The notes beneath the pieces are model-generated. The model was not told where the DNA came from and searched no databases. It saw only the letters and a list, made by a program, of their open reading frames with translations. Positions 16,191 to 24,738 of a stretch of 64,000 bases of DNA are shown piece after piece (within the stretch, counting starts at the first letter, position 1; every line of letters begins with the position of its first letter). A program made the position numbers and the translations under genes. Source of the DNA: Flavobacteriales bacterium UBA952 (GTDB lineage Bacteria > Bacteroidota > Bacteroidia > Flavobacteriales_D > Crocinitomicaceae); NCBI GenBank assembly GCA_905182495.1, contig CAJJBU010000003.1, forward strand, positions 186,001 through 250,000. Reading direction: 5' to 3'.

Positions 16191-17145
16191 CGCACTGATT
16201 CTGCTTTCCTTAAACGCGAGAGCACAAGAGAGTGTCCCTTCTATTGAAGACTTTAAAAACAAAAAAGTCTTTTATCTCGATGTAGGATACAATAGTGCTC
16301 CTTTTAAGATTGATTCCCCATACGGAAACGAAAGTGTTACACTGAAATACAAAAACAATTTTAAAACGCTCTTGGGAATTGGTTTCGCCTACAAATGGTT
16401 CCATTTAAGAATTGGTTTTCCTGTCTTTAATTATATCAAACCTGTTGAAGAATGGGGAGCTACCAATCAGTTCAATGTAGGGCTTAATTTCACTATACGG
16501 AAATTCTTTTTTGATCTTGACTTTAAAACAGTTCAAGGGTATGCCGTTAAAAACTATGCCTCACTTGATAGCAGCTTTGTATCCATGAATACGCCACAAC
16601 GACTATTTCCTGAAATAAGAACCACCAATTTTAGTTTAAATGGATGGTATTTCAATGATCGTGATTTTAAAATGAGTGCATTAAGAGGGATGCAAGCCCA
16701 TTACAATAAACCCGTGCATACTTGGTATGTTAAAGGCACCATGAATATCTACGGTCTTGACAATAATGAAAAGACGATTATACCAACAGAACTCTCAGAA
16801 CTAAATAATGACAAAACACAGGCTTCTACGCTTTCTGCCTTTGATTTTGGTTTGATCCCAGGATATGCATATGTTAACCGTATTAAGAACTGGCAGTTTT
16901 CCGGTTGGCTAGGAATCGGGGGCGTTATTCAATCAAAATTCTATGTGTTTTCAACAGGGACAAGGGGTTTTTTGGGTTTAGCCCCTAGATACGACATTCG
17001 GCTTTTAGGAGGTTACTCTGATAAAAAATTCTTCGCCTTTTTTGTGACGGAATTTGATAATAAATCGATTCGTTTTTCTGACCTTAAATACAACTTAAAC
17101 TTCTACAGCATTAAAATTATGGCAGGAATACGTCTTGGAAATTAA
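16153..17145 (+). CDS. DUF4421 family outer-membrane beta-barrel candidate
   Basis: A protein of ~330 residues rich in alternating aromatic strands (FHLRIGFPVF, KFFFDLDFKT, NFSLNGWYF), ending in a barrel-like strand, and matching what I know of DUF4421 in Bacteroidota. I chose ATG 16153 because it puts a signal peptide ending in ARAQ at the N-terminus; the longer frame from 16126 adds charged residues. The start lies inside the end of the oligopeptidase gene (38-bp overlap), so they are probably co-transcribed. Function unknown. Confidence 0.7.
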   Translation: MPSFWEWKIKISSALILLSLNARAQESVPSIEDFKNKKVFYLDVGYNSAPFKIDSPYGNESVTLKYKNNFKTLLGIGFAYKWFHLRIGFPVFNYIKPVEEWGATNQFNVGLNFTIRKFFFDLDFKTVQGYAVKNYASLDSSFVSMNTPQRLFPEIRTTNFSLNGWYFNDRDFKMSALRGMQAHYNKPVHTWYVKGTMNIYGLDNNEKTIIPTELSELNNDKTQASTLSAFDFGLIPGYAYVNRIKNWQFSGWLGIGGVIQSKFYVFSTGTRGFLGLAPRYDIRLLGGYSDKKFFAFFVTEFDNKSIRFSDLKYNLNFYSIKIMAGIRLGN

Positions 17146-17146
17146 A

Positions 17147-18379
17147 CTAAATCTTAAGCTCAACCCAATTGGAGGAGTTGTTGTAATTCAGTTTGATATA
17201 ATAGGTCCCTTTCTTTAGGTTTATTAACGAAAAATAGACTTGGCTTTCGTCGATTTCAATTTGTGATAGCTCCTTTTTGTTGCCATCTGCAATGGTGATA
17301 CTTGGACTGTTTTCAAAAAAACCATTCTTTTCAAACAACAGCTGATTGGCATCATCCTGAGTCATGGAGATAAAACCTAAGTGCCGGGTCCCTCTGTCCA
17401 TCATAAAACGCTTCGTTTTTTTTGCCTTGGTATCACTTTGAATAATCTTGCTGTTTTCAATCGGTGTATCATGACGGTCTTGGGTGGTAGTGCTCTCCGT
17501 GTCTTTTTGTTCATTATAACCATCAATAGGGTGCCAAACTCGCATGTAATCGACATAAAAATCACTCGGTAATTTCGTGTGCTCATCTATCCCTGGGCCA
17601 AAAGCCTTGTTGTCTTGAGCAATCGCTAGATTGGCAATCAAACTCATACTTGTTTCAAAGTCTCCTTTATATGTAGCCACCTCCTGGCCATTTAAATACA
17701 TTTTGATTTCGCCTGGCTTCCAAACACCTGAATAAACGACAAAGTTCTCTGTAATTTCCTTATCCGTCTTGATCCAAGCACCCCAATTTTTAGTGCGACC
17801 AAACCAACCTGTTTTAACGCGACTACATTTGTCAGGACAATGAACATCCACATGAAAATGTTTGTGCTTTTCGCCTTTCATTTCCATAAAATCAATTTCT
17901 TCATTTGGAAAACCACCATATAGCCAGAAAGCAGGCCATAACCCTCTCCCACGAGGGGACTTACAACGTGCCTCAAAATAACCATATTTAAACTTCTGCT
18001 TGCTCCATAATGCTGAGCATAGGTAACGTAGGTGAACTTCATTCCCATTTCTTAGCTCCACCTCGCCATTAGCTGCTCCACCTGTTTCCAAAATCCATTT
18101 TGGAAAAGCTTTCCATTCACTTGTCGTATCTGCAGAGAGTTTTAGTAAACCCTTGTCTTGGGACACCATCTTTTCATCGGCATAAGACCCTTCATCAGCA
18201 AGTAATCCGCCCCAAGGGTATTTTGGATGCCATAGTGTTTCATTAACTTCAGTCCCATTAAATTCATCTCCAAAAAAATACCGCCATTCAAGGATGGTAT
18301 CCTTCTCTACCTTCCACAAAACAGGCTCTACTTGAGCGGATAAGGTCATCGTCAGTACAAGAAAAAAAAGTAAGCGCAT
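17147..18379 (-). CDS. glycoside hydrolase family 16 (beta-glucanase-like)
   Basis: Secreted GH16 enzyme of 410 residues. After a signal peptide (ending LSAQ) the jelly-roll domain carries the catalytic signature EIDFME at ~161-166 (nucleophile Glu, helper Asp, acid/base Glu). The tryptophan-rich substrate groove is visible (GLWPAFWLYGG). A Thr/Asp-rich linker at ~290 leads to a C-terminal ~100-residue domain ending GTYYIKLNYN...VELKI, probably a T9SS sorting domain. Laminarin or another beta-glucan or galactan is the expected substrate type; specificity is not readable. It overlaps the ALDH gene stop by 1 bp. Confidence 0.9.
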   Translation of the reverse strand: MRLLFFLVLTMTLSAQVEPVLWKVEKDTILEWRYFFGDEFNGTEVNETLWHPKYPWGGLLADEGSYADEKMVSQDKGLLKLSADTTSEWKAFPKWILETGGAANGEVELRNGNEVHLRYLCSALWSKQKFKYGYFEARCKSPRGRGLWPAFWLYGGFPNEEIDFMEMKGEKHKHFHVDVHCPDKCSRVKTGWFGRTKNWGAWIKTDKEITENFVVYSGVWKPGEIKMYLNGQEVATYKGDFETSMSLIANLAIAQDNKAFGPGIDEHTKLPSDFYVDYMRVWHPIDGYNEQKDTESTTTQDRHDTPIENSKIIQSDTKAKKTKRFMMDRGTRHLGFISMTQDDANQLLFEKNGFFENSPSITIADGNKKELSQIEIDESQVYFSLINLKKGTYYIKLNYNNSSNWVELKI

Positions 18380-19821
18380 TAGTTTTTAATAAATATGTTT
18401 TTAGGTTCTGTAAAGAATTTCAAGGCCTCCCAGCCTCCTTCTCGTCCGACACCAGAGGACTTAACGCCACCAAAAGGAGTTCTTAAGTCTCTGACGAGCC
18501 ATGAATTCACCCAAACAATTCCAGAATGAATTTGATTTGCAACGCGGTGCGCTCTTTTCAAATCCGAGGTCCAAACCGTTGCCGCCAATCCATATTGTGT
18601 AGAATTCGCCATTTTTAATACTTCTTCTTCGGTATCAAATGGACAAAGCGTAACTACCGGACCAAAAATCTCTTCCTGATTGGTTCTGCAATCAAAGGAC
18701 AAGCCTTCAATAACGGTTGGTTCTAGATAGAAGCCATGTTCGTAAGGAGCTTCAAGGGTAACCTGATTTCCTCCAGCTACAATTGATCCACCCTCTTCTT
18801 TGGCCAAAGCAATGTATGACATTACTTTTTCCATATGGTCTTTTGAAACGACCGCCCCTTGCTTTGTGTTAGGGTCTGATGGGATGCCCACCTTCATTCT
18901 AGAAACTTTTTCAGCAAAGGCTATTTTGAATTTATCATAAATGGGCCGCTCTATAAAAATACGAGATCCACATAAGCAAATCTGCCCTTGATTCGCAAAA
19001 GAAGACCTGACCGTAGTACTTAACATATCGTCAAAGTCGCAATCGGCAAAAATGATATTTGGGTTTTTTCCACCAAGTTCTAATGAAAGCTTCTTAAACA
19101 TAGGCCCTGCCGTTTTGGCAATATAGGCGCCCGTAGCCGTCCCGCCAGTAAATGAAATGGCTTTAATGTCAGGATGTTTTACAATGGCATCACCCGCATT
19201 ACTCCCCAATCCATGAACAATATTTAAAACACCTGGAGGCATTCCAATTTCTGCAGCGACCTCGGAAAGAAGATAAGCTGTATAAGGTGTGATCTCAGAC
19301 GGTTTTGCGACAACACAATTACCGGCAGCTAAAGCTGGAGCAATTTTCCACGTAAATAAATATAAGGGTAGATTCCAAGGAGAAATACAACCGACGACAC
19401 CAATCGGTTTTCGGGTTGTATAATTGATTCCAACACCCTCCATATAGTGGGATTCAGAAGCGAAATGAAGAATAGCGGTTGCAAAAAAATGCAAATTAGA
19501 AACTGCCCGTGGTATGTCAACTTGCCTCGCTAAACTAACTGGCTTTCCATTATCCATTGATTCTGCGGCAACAAACTCATCCATACGGTCTTCTATTCCT
19601 TGAGAAAAACGAACAAGAATTTTGCTGCGCTCCTCAATTGACAAACCTGACCATTTTGGAAATGCGGCTTTGGCTGCGTTGGCCGCCATCATAATGTCCT
19701 CTTGTCCAGAATCTGGAATTAGAGAATAGACGGTTCCCCTTGAGGGATCAACATTGTCAATGTAAGCCCCTGAAATTGGAGCATGGAATTTTCCATCAAT
19801 ATAGTTTTGTAGCTTTTTCAT
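18379..19821 (-). CDS. NAD(P)-dependent aldehyde dehydrogenase, hydroxymuconic/aminomuconic semialdehyde type
   Basis: A full-length ALDH of 480 residues: cofactor-binding SFTGGTATG (~223-231), catalytic Glu in ELGGKNP (~248-254), nucleophile Cys282 in NQGQICLCG, and EEIFGPV near the end. The overall pattern (DNVDPSRGTVYSLIPDSG at the start, GCISPWNLPLYLFTWK) resembles 2-hydroxymuconic or 2-aminomuconic 6-semialdehyde dehydrogenases (ALDH8-like), which act in aromatic or tryptophan/kynurenine breakdown. No other pathway genes are adjacent. The downstream partner is GH16 with a 1-bp overlap. Exact substrate uncertain. Confidence 0.9.
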   Translation of the reverse strand: MKKLQNYIDGKFHAPISGAYIDNVDPSRGTVYSLIPDSGQEDIMMAANAAKAAFPKWSGLSIEERSKILVRFSQGIEDRMDEFVAAESMDNGKPVSLARQVDIPRAVSNLHFFATAILHFASESHYMEGVGINYTTRKPIGVVGCISPWNLPLYLFTWKIAPALAAGNCVVAKPSEITPYTAYLLSEVAAEIGMPPGVLNIVHGLGSNAGDAIVKHPDIKAISFTGGTATGAYIAKTAGPMFKKLSLELGGKNPNIIFADCDFDDMLSTTVRSSFANQGQICLCGSRIFIERPIYDKFKIAFAEKVSRMKVGIPSDPNTKQGAVVSKDHMEKVMSYIALAKEEGGSIVAGGNQVTLEAPYEHGFYLEPTVIEGLSFDCRTNQEEIFGPVVTLCPFDTEEEVLKMANSTQYGLAATVWTSDLKRAHRVANQIHSGIVWVNSWLVRDLRTPFGGVKSSGVGREGGWEALKFFTEPKNIFIKN

Positions 19822-19925
19822 TAACCGAATTATATTTCAACAAATGTCATAAAAAAAAACGGAATGCCCCTTCATGATTGTATTGCATTGATTTTTCTAA
19901 CTTCGCAGTATAATACTCCACACCA

Positions 19926-20252
19926 ATGACGCTAAAGGAAGCACAGGAAAAAGTAGATGATTGGATTAAAAAATATGGTGTTCGTTATTTCGATGAGCTC
20001 ACCAATACGGCGATTCTAATGGAAGAGGTCGGAGAAGTTGCTCGTATTATGGCACGCAACTACGGTGAACAAAGCCATAAAAAAAGTGATCAAGATCAAT
20101 CCCTATCAAACGAGCTTACCGATGTGCTTTTTGTACTTATCTGTATAGCCAATCAAACAGGTATCGATTTAGAAGATGCGTTTAAAAAAAATATGGAAAA
20201 GAAAACAAAAAGAGACCACACGAGACATAAAGAAAACGAAAAACTAAATTAA
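19926..20252 (+). CDS. MazG-like nucleotide pyrophosphohydrolase
   Basis: A 108-residue all-alpha NTP pyrophosphatase. The metal-binding EEVGE (~34-38) and ELTDV (~63-67) motifs match the EExxE...ExxD pattern of the family. Such proteins hydrolyse dNTPs or damaged nucleotides (house-cleaning). It is followed after 3 bp by the degenerate DEAD-box gene, so the two form an operon. Confidence 0.88.
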   Translation: MTLKEAQEKVDDWIKKYGVRYFDELTNTAILMEEVGEVARIMARNYGEQSHKKSDQDQSLSNELTDVLFVLICIANQTGIDLEDAFKKNMEKKTKRDHTRHKENEKLN

Positions 20253-20255
20253 CAG

Positions 20256-20810
20256 ATGGAAGATTTTGGTTTAGCAAGTCGTAAAATATTAAAGTCAGGG
20301 AATTCTGTTGTGATTCAAGCGAAAATCGAGCAGAACTTTCAGCTTTTTCAAGATATTATTACCGATTGTATCCCTGAGCCTAAAGAAGGTTCTCCCAGAG
20401 GAATAGTAATCTGCATTGATGATGCAACATCTAGAGCTTTTGCTGATTTTTTAGAAAATAAATTCAAAGAACTTGATTTAACACTTGATCTTATAATTGA
20501 AAAAGGCCAGCGGGTTCGGCAACGAAACGACCTGTTTTTTGGCACAGAACTGATTGTGGGCACACCGAAAAGAATTTGCGAAATGTACTTTCAAAATGGA
20601 TTTAATATTGGCGAACTCAAACTATTTATGCTCCTCGATATGAATATGATCCTAAGACAAGGTCATAAAGGGTTCGTGAATAGAATCTCTGAGAGCCTTC
20701 CTAAATGTAAAAAAGTACTTGTAGAAACAGTGCCAAGACAGCAAAAGATTACGGATTATCTGAAAGAATTCATGAGTGGGTATAAAACCGTTAAGGAACC
20801 TGCTGATTAA
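20256..20810 (+). CDS. degenerate single-domain DEAD-box helicase-like protein
   Basis: At 184 residues it corresponds to one RecA-like domain of a DEAD-box protein, but motif I (Walker A) is not visible. Recognisable remnants are IVICIDDATSRAF (motif Ia region), LIVGTPKRI (TPGR motif) and LFMLLDMNMIL in the place of VLDEAD. The catalytic DEAD residues are thus replaced. It is probably an RNA-binding or scaffold protein, not an active helicase. It is coupled to the MazG-like gene and ends with a 4-bp convergent overlap with the GNAT gene. Retention of an intact frame argues for a function. Confidence 0.7.
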   Translation: MEDFGLASRKILKSGNSVVIQAKIEQNFQLFQDIITDCIPEPKEGSPRGIVICIDDATSRAFADFLENKFKELDLTLDLIIEKGQRVRQRNDLFFGTELIVGTPKRICEMYFQNGFNIGELKLFMLLDMNMILRQGHKGFVNRISESLPKCKKVLVETVPRQQKITDYLKEFMSGYKTVKEPAD

Positions 20811-21802
20811 ATCAAATCGTAGGCACTTACAAAGAAAGGGTGGTTTGAAGAATACTTTTTTTTTGAGTTTCTAGAGACAACATTCACTTTTTTAATTCCT
20901 ATAATTTTATCTAAGAACCCCCAATCAAAATTCTTACCCAGATTCTTGTAAATAAGATCATTTGGGTCAACAAACCAAAGTATAGAATGCACATTATAGA
21001 GCCCCAAAGCACCTGAAAACAAGGCCTCTATTTTCGTTGAGTCTTGACCCTGGACGATGTCCGGTACAAGAAAAAAGTGTTTTTTCGGCTTTATGAGTCT
21101 TCTTAAAAATGGAATATAGGGGAGTACTTTTACTAAGGCGCCACCAAAAAAACCAGGTAACCGATGAATGCGCCATTTGACCAAGGTAAACCTTGCAAAT
21201 GCCTCAATGTTACCACCTGCATCACGAAGTACTACAAAAGGAGGATTCTGGATATGTGTTTCAAAATAGGAATCATAATTCGCATATTGCTTACTTACCA
21301 TTATCGATATTTCGGACCAATCTTGACTAAAAGAAACCTCTGATACTTTTCTTGGATACATGCGGCTATATGATCTCGAAATAATGTGCGTGTATGGTTT
21401 AAACCCAAAACGCTCGCTCATCTCTTTACTTCGCGAATTTTCATCGTCAATGTATGCATAAAAAGGCAGGGCCTTTTCTGTATTCATCGTGTCAAATACG
21501 TGCTGTATTCTTTGTTGTAGAACGGAATTGGGTCTATTACGTGCCTTCATGCCTGAAGTGCGCTGGTAGACCGGGTGGAACGCAAAATAACGAACATAAT
21601 AAGCAAAGTCCCTTATGCAGAAGGTGACGTTTGCCATAATCGTTGCATTTCGCTTTAAGGAATAGGATTTGGGGTTATCAGTTTGGTGAATCCGTTTTCG
21701 CACATCTAAATGGGTGTACTTGGCACCATTTGTTCCGAGCTCTGTGCCCTCTAGAAAACAAATAAGTTCTTCAGAAATTTCAGTGGATTCTTCTAGTACC
21801 AT
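20807..21802 (-). CDS. GNAT-like N-acetyltransferase family protein
   Basis: A 331-residue protein. The first half has GNAT-like features (motif region YIDDENSRSKEMSERFGFKPY, in which a neighbour of the acetyl-CoA site is followed by the ...FGF.PY turn). The second half is basic and hydrophobic (GFFGGALVKVLPYIPFLRRL) and may contact the membrane. It lies 13 bp after the second ExbD-like gene, so it is probably the last gene of that operon. The acceptor substrate is unknown. Confidence 0.62.
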   Translation of the reverse strand: MVLEESTEISEELICFLEGTELGTNGAKYTHLDVRKRIHQTDNPKSYSLKRNATIMANVTFCIRDFAYYVRYFAFHPVYQRTSGMKARNRPNSVLQQRIQHVFDTMNTEKALPFYAYIDDENSRSKEMSERFGFKPYTHIISRSYSRMYPRKVSEVSFSQDWSEISIMVSKQYANYDSYFETHIQNPPFVVLRDAGGNIEAFARFTLVKWRIHRLPGFFGGALVKVLPYIPFLRRLIKPKKHFFLVPDIVQGQDSTKIEALFSGALGLYNVHSILWFVDPNDLIYKNLGKNFDWGFLDKIIGIKKVNVVSRNSKKKYSSNHPFFVSAYDLI

Positions 21803-21815
21803 AAAGGACTATAGA

Positions 21816-22343
21816 CTACTCTGTATCTTTTGAATTTATGCCTTTGTCCTTCACAGAATAAGCAATGGTTAGGGCGTCGATATCTTGAAGCTGTTTTCTA
21901 ATATCAAAAATAAGCCCTGTTGGTGCACTTTGGTCGGCTTTTACACAAGTAATGACGGACTCAATAGGAGCTATCATTCTTGCAGGTTTTTGATCGAATT
22001 TATCTCTTTTCCAACGTGAAACGGCATTTGTGGAATACAATCCATCTGACGTCGCTTGAACAACATTGTCTAAAGACAAGGCGTAACCAAATTTAAATGC
22101 GGAAGCCCTATTTGGGTTGCGTGGTGTTCCAAGGTATAAAAAGTCTATCTCAGATCTTTGTTTGTATGGCGTCAAATCTTCTGTTCTAGTACCTTCAGGC
22201 GAAGTATATTTTACCGTTGGATCAGTTTCCTTACTAGTTGTGGCAACCATGAAGAAAAACAGTAACATAAAGACAATATCGGGCAACGACGCCGTATTCA
22301 TGGCGGGTGCTGATCTTTCTTCGACTTTTCTAAATTTAGACAT
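21816..22343 (-). CDS. exbD: ExbD/TolR-family biopolymer transport protein (second copy)
   Basis: A short cytoplasmic N-terminus, one transmembrane helix starting at SLPDIVFMLLFFFMVATT with the proton-relay Asp at its start, then a periplasmic domain: the ExbD/TolR layout. 175 residues. It follows the first ExbD after 4 bp. The two ExbD proteins are not close copies of each other and may form a heteromeric stator with ExbB. Confidence 0.85.
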   Translation of the reverse strand: MSKFRKVEERSAPAMNTASLPDIVFMLLFFFMVATTSKETDPTVKYTSPEGTRTEDLTPYKQRSEIDFLYLGTPRNPNRASAFKFGYALSLDNVVQATSDGLYSTNAVSRWKRDKFDQKPARMIAPIESVITCVKADQSAPTGLIFDIRKQLQDIDALTIAYSVKDKGINSKDTE

Positions 22344-22347
22344 ACCT

Positions 22348-23100
22348 TTAGTTTTTCGGAGTCACTTCCACTATTCTCGCAGGATATAAAATCTCAATTA
22401 AATCAAGGATTTCTTTATCACGAGCATCTGCATCCTGATTATACCTTTGCTTTACTAATGTATAGGGCTCGCTAAATAGCTCTTTACATTTCTTGTTTCT
22501 CAATTCTATTACGGCTTCCTCAATTTCATTATGAATTTGAGTAAAAATTGAATATGCCGTACCTTCTTGAACTTCTATACGTATGTGCGCTTGCTTATCA
22601 ATTTCGCGTAATTCTGATTTGCCATATAACTGAATAGCTTTTTTCTTCTTGTCCCATTCATCGTAAGCTGAAGAAAAGAAATTCGATAAGTCTGCGGCTC
22701 CAACCCGATCTGCCTCTGCTATTTTAGCATCCATTTCTGTCATTCGCAAATCACAAAGACCCTTTGTAGCTGTTGAGTATAAAGGGAAATTCTCCTCGGG
22801 CTTATTCTCGATTTCACTTGTTTGATAAAAGCGCAGAATAAAATCAGAAATCATATCCGGATCAGAAAAAACCACGTTACGAACCATTAATTGATTCTGA
22901 CTGTTGGCCTTAATCGCTAGAATGTTTCTTTTTTGAACGTCAGGAAGGTCCTCTGGTGGAATCTCTATTTTCTTTGGTATGCTACGAACATATGCCTGAT
23001 CTTTATCCATTGTCGTTGTTACAAGAAAAAACAACAACAACAAGAAGGCTATGTCTGCCATAGACCCCGCATTAATTTCAGGAATATCTCTTTTAGCCAT
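22348..23100 (-). CDS. exbD: ExbD/TolR-family biopolymer transport protein (first copy, long)
   Basis: The N-terminal ExbD signature MADIAFLLLLFFLVTTT carries the conserved Asp at the helix entry. The periplasmic part is longer than usual (250 residues in all, against ~140) because of a charged insertion at ~90-160 containing EFF-type helices and many Lys/Glu. It ends with a conserved ExbD-like PARIVEVTPKN tail. In energised transport it would couple ExbB proton flow to a TonB-like partner, which is not in the window. Confidence 0.83.
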   Translation of the reverse strand: MAKRDIPEINAGSMADIAFLLLLFFLVTTTMDKDQAYVRSIPKKIEIPPEDLPDVQKRNILAIKANSQNQLMVRNVVFSDPDMISDFILRFYQTSEIENKPEENFPLYSTATKGLCDLRMTEMDAKIAEADRVGAADLSNFFSSAYDEWDKKKKAIQLYGKSELREIDKQAHIRIEVQEGTAYSIFTQIHNEIEEAVIELRNKKCKELFSEPYTLVKQRYNQDADARDKEILDLIEILYPARIVEVTPKN

Positions 23101-23104
23101 ATTG

Positions 23105-23569
23105 TTATTTTCTATATCTCCCCATTAAAGGGCCAAATACAACAACCAGAACACCAACAGCAAGGCAAATCCCTATCGTATAAACACCTGCGGAAGTTGC
23201 TGCAATAACAGAATCACTTGCCTCATGTCTTAACGCTAACGACTTCATTGTGTCTGATGAACCAGAAAAATACATTACAAAATAAAGAACAAAAGCGACT
23301 ACAATGCCCACAATAGACAGTAAGGTTTTCTTTGGTTGCATTGCAATTTGATACATGAAGAATCCTAACACAGCTACAACTGCGGTAACGATTATAAACA
23401 GGGTATAGTAAATAGCCGACATGGATCCACTTTCTCTAAATTCGGTCATTGCTGCCTTTCCATCCGCAACCGTTGGCCCGGAGAAAAGCATGACACTCAA
23501 CCCTACTCCAATAAGCACAAGTGCATATCGGGTAATGGTAAGTATCAAATTCATTTTTTCTTCTTTCAT
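23105..23569 (-). CDS. four-helix membrane protein between ExbB and ExbD
   Basis: A 154-residue protein with about four hydrophobic segments (~10-30, ~52-72, ~80-97, ~125-147) and no recognised domain. It is placed 19 bp after exbB and 4 bp before exbD, so it is very likely translated with the proton-channel complex and may be an accessory subunit. I recall uncharacterised proteins at this spot in Flavobacteriales. An alternative start is the ATG 15 nt downstream (MNLILT). Confidence 0.7.
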   Translation of the reverse strand: MKEEKMNLILTITRYALVLIGVGLSVMLFSGPTVADGKAAMTEFRESGSMSAIYYTLFIIVTAVVAVLGFFMYQIAMQPKKTLLSIVGIVVAFVLYFVMYFSGSSDTMKSLALRHEASDSVIAATSAGVYTIGICLAVGVLVVVFGPLMGRYRK

Positions 23570-23588
23570 AGAATAGAGTTTAAAAGAA

Positions 23589-24407
23589 TTACTTAGATGC
23601 CTTGTTTTGCAACATCATATCAATCAATGATATAGAAGCTTCTTCCATTTCATTAACAATACTGTCAATTTTCGAGGTAATGTAGTTGTAAAAAATCTGC
23701 AAGAAAATCGCTGCAATCAAACCAAAAACAGTTGTTAATAAAGAAACTTTAATACCATCTGCGACTGTAGTTGGAGATACTTGTCCATCTTTTACAATTT
23801 TATCAAATGCCTGAATCATACCGATAACCGTTCCTAGGAAACCAAGCATAGGAGCCAAAGCAATAAATAATTGAAGCCAAGTCATTCCTTTTTCCAACAA
23901 TCCATTCTGAACACCGCCATATGAAATAACGGATTTTTCTACAATATCAATTCCTTCATCGGCTCTAGAAAGACCTTGGTAATAGATTGAGGCAATAGGC
24001 CCTCTTGTATTTCTTGCTACGTCTTTTGCTGCGTCAACACCACCTGACTGCAATGCAGACTCAATATCTTTTTTAAACTGATCTGTGTTAATAGTCGCCA
24101 GATTGAGATAAACCACTCTTTCGATGGAAAGGGCCATACCAATAATTAAACAAATTAAAACGGGCGTCATCCATAAAACATCACCCTCAATATATTTTTG
24201 TTTCAAAGTTTGAACGAAACTAAGCTCGACTTCTTCTTCTTCTGTTGATGCGGCAGGCGCAGTTTCAGTAGCAGCGCTTACAACACTCGCATTGGCACTG
24301 GCATCCTCAGTCGCATTCATTGTGGCGTCATCTTGCGCTTGAGCTTGTAGAGTAAAACCTATGATTAAAGTAAAAACAAAGGCTAACGATTTGATCATGT
24401 TTTTCAT
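23589..24407 (-). CDS. exbB: MotA/TolQ/ExbB proton channel family protein
   Basis: The three-helix ExbB core is clear: helix 1 at ~75-95, then the paired TM2/TM3 region with IALAPMLGFLGTVIGMIQAF and KVSLLTTVFGLIAAIFLQIFYNY. Unusually for a textbook ExbB there is a cleavable signal peptide (ending QAQA) and an Ala/Glu-rich periplasmic segment (~25-60), both common in Bacteroidota ExbB. It heads the operon exbB, 4TM protein, exbD, exbD, GNAT. A good -33/-7 promoter pair lies upstream. Confidence 0.93.
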   Translation of the reverse strand: MKNMIKSLAFVFTLIIGFTLQAQAQDDATMNATEDASANASVVSAATETAPAASTEEEEVELSFVQTLKQKYIEGDVLWMTPVLICLIIGMALSIERVVYLNLATINTDQFKKDIESALQSGGVDAAKDVARNTRGPIASIYYQGLSRADEGIDIVEKSVISYGGVQNGLLEKGMTWLQLFIALAPMLGFLGTVIGMIQAFDKIVKDGQVSPTTVADGIKVSLLTTVFGLIAAIFLQIFYNYITSKIDSIVNEMEEASISLIDMMLQNKASK

Positions 24408-24441
24408 ATGTAAAAAATTAAATTCTTCTTTTTAATTACGC

Positions 24442-24471
24442 CAAAAATAACGTTTTTTTACTTTTTAACAA
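24442..24471 (-). promoter_or_regulatory. predicted promoter of the exbB operon
   Basis: On the minus strand TTG (24471-24469) and TATTTTTG (24449-24442) are separated by 19 bp, the Bacteroidota -33/-7 arrangement. The leader to the exbB ATG would be about 30 nt. Confidence 0.55.
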
Positions 24472-24559
24472 CGATTTCGCAAAATGTTCCTGATAAAACA
24501 AAAAATTAATGCTCAAATCGGCCCTAATTATTGAAGAAATCCTAAAAATTAATTGCTAT

Positions 24560-24592
24560 TAAAAAAAGAAAAAGCCCTGGAAAAGGGCTTAA
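24560..24592 (-). terminator. Rho-independent terminator of tRNA-Ser
   Basis: On the minus strand AAGCCCT, a short loop and AGGGCTT are followed by a T-rich run (TTTCTTTTTTT). It lies just 3' of the tRNA gene. Confidence 0.8.
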
Positions 24593-24600
24593 TAAATCTG

Positions 24601-24685
24601 CGGAGAGAGGGGGATTCGAACCCCCGTTACGTTTCCGTAAACACGCTTTCCAAGCGTGCGCGTTCAGCCACTCTGCCACCTCTCC
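24601..24685 (-). tRNA. tRNA-Ser (anticodon GGA)
   Basis: The 85-nt minus-strand gene starts GGAGAGGTGGCAGAGTGG. The acceptor stem GGAGAGG pairs with TCTCTCC; the anticodon loop contains GGA (CTTGGAAAG); a variable arm of the long serine type and the T-arm with GGTTCGAATCC are present. CCA is not encoded. A TATCTTTG -7 box and a terminator flank it. Confidence 0.95.
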
Positions 24686-24700
24686 GTTAATTTTGGATTG

Positions 24701-24732
24701 CAAAGATAGAAAAAATACAAAGACTTAATCAA
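24701..24732 (-). promoter_or_regulatory. predicted promoter of tRNA-Ser
   Basis: Minus-strand TATCTTTG (24708-24701) with a TTG (24732-24730) 21 bp further upstream. It lies 16 bp before the tRNA 5' end. Confidence 0.5.
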
Positions 24733-24738
24733 TACAAA

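Noticed and set aside
18379..19821. Link between the muconic-type ALDH and the MbnP kynurenine chemistry
   Set aside because: Both touch kynurenine in their wider families, but the genes are 4 kb apart in separate operons; no evidence for a joint role.
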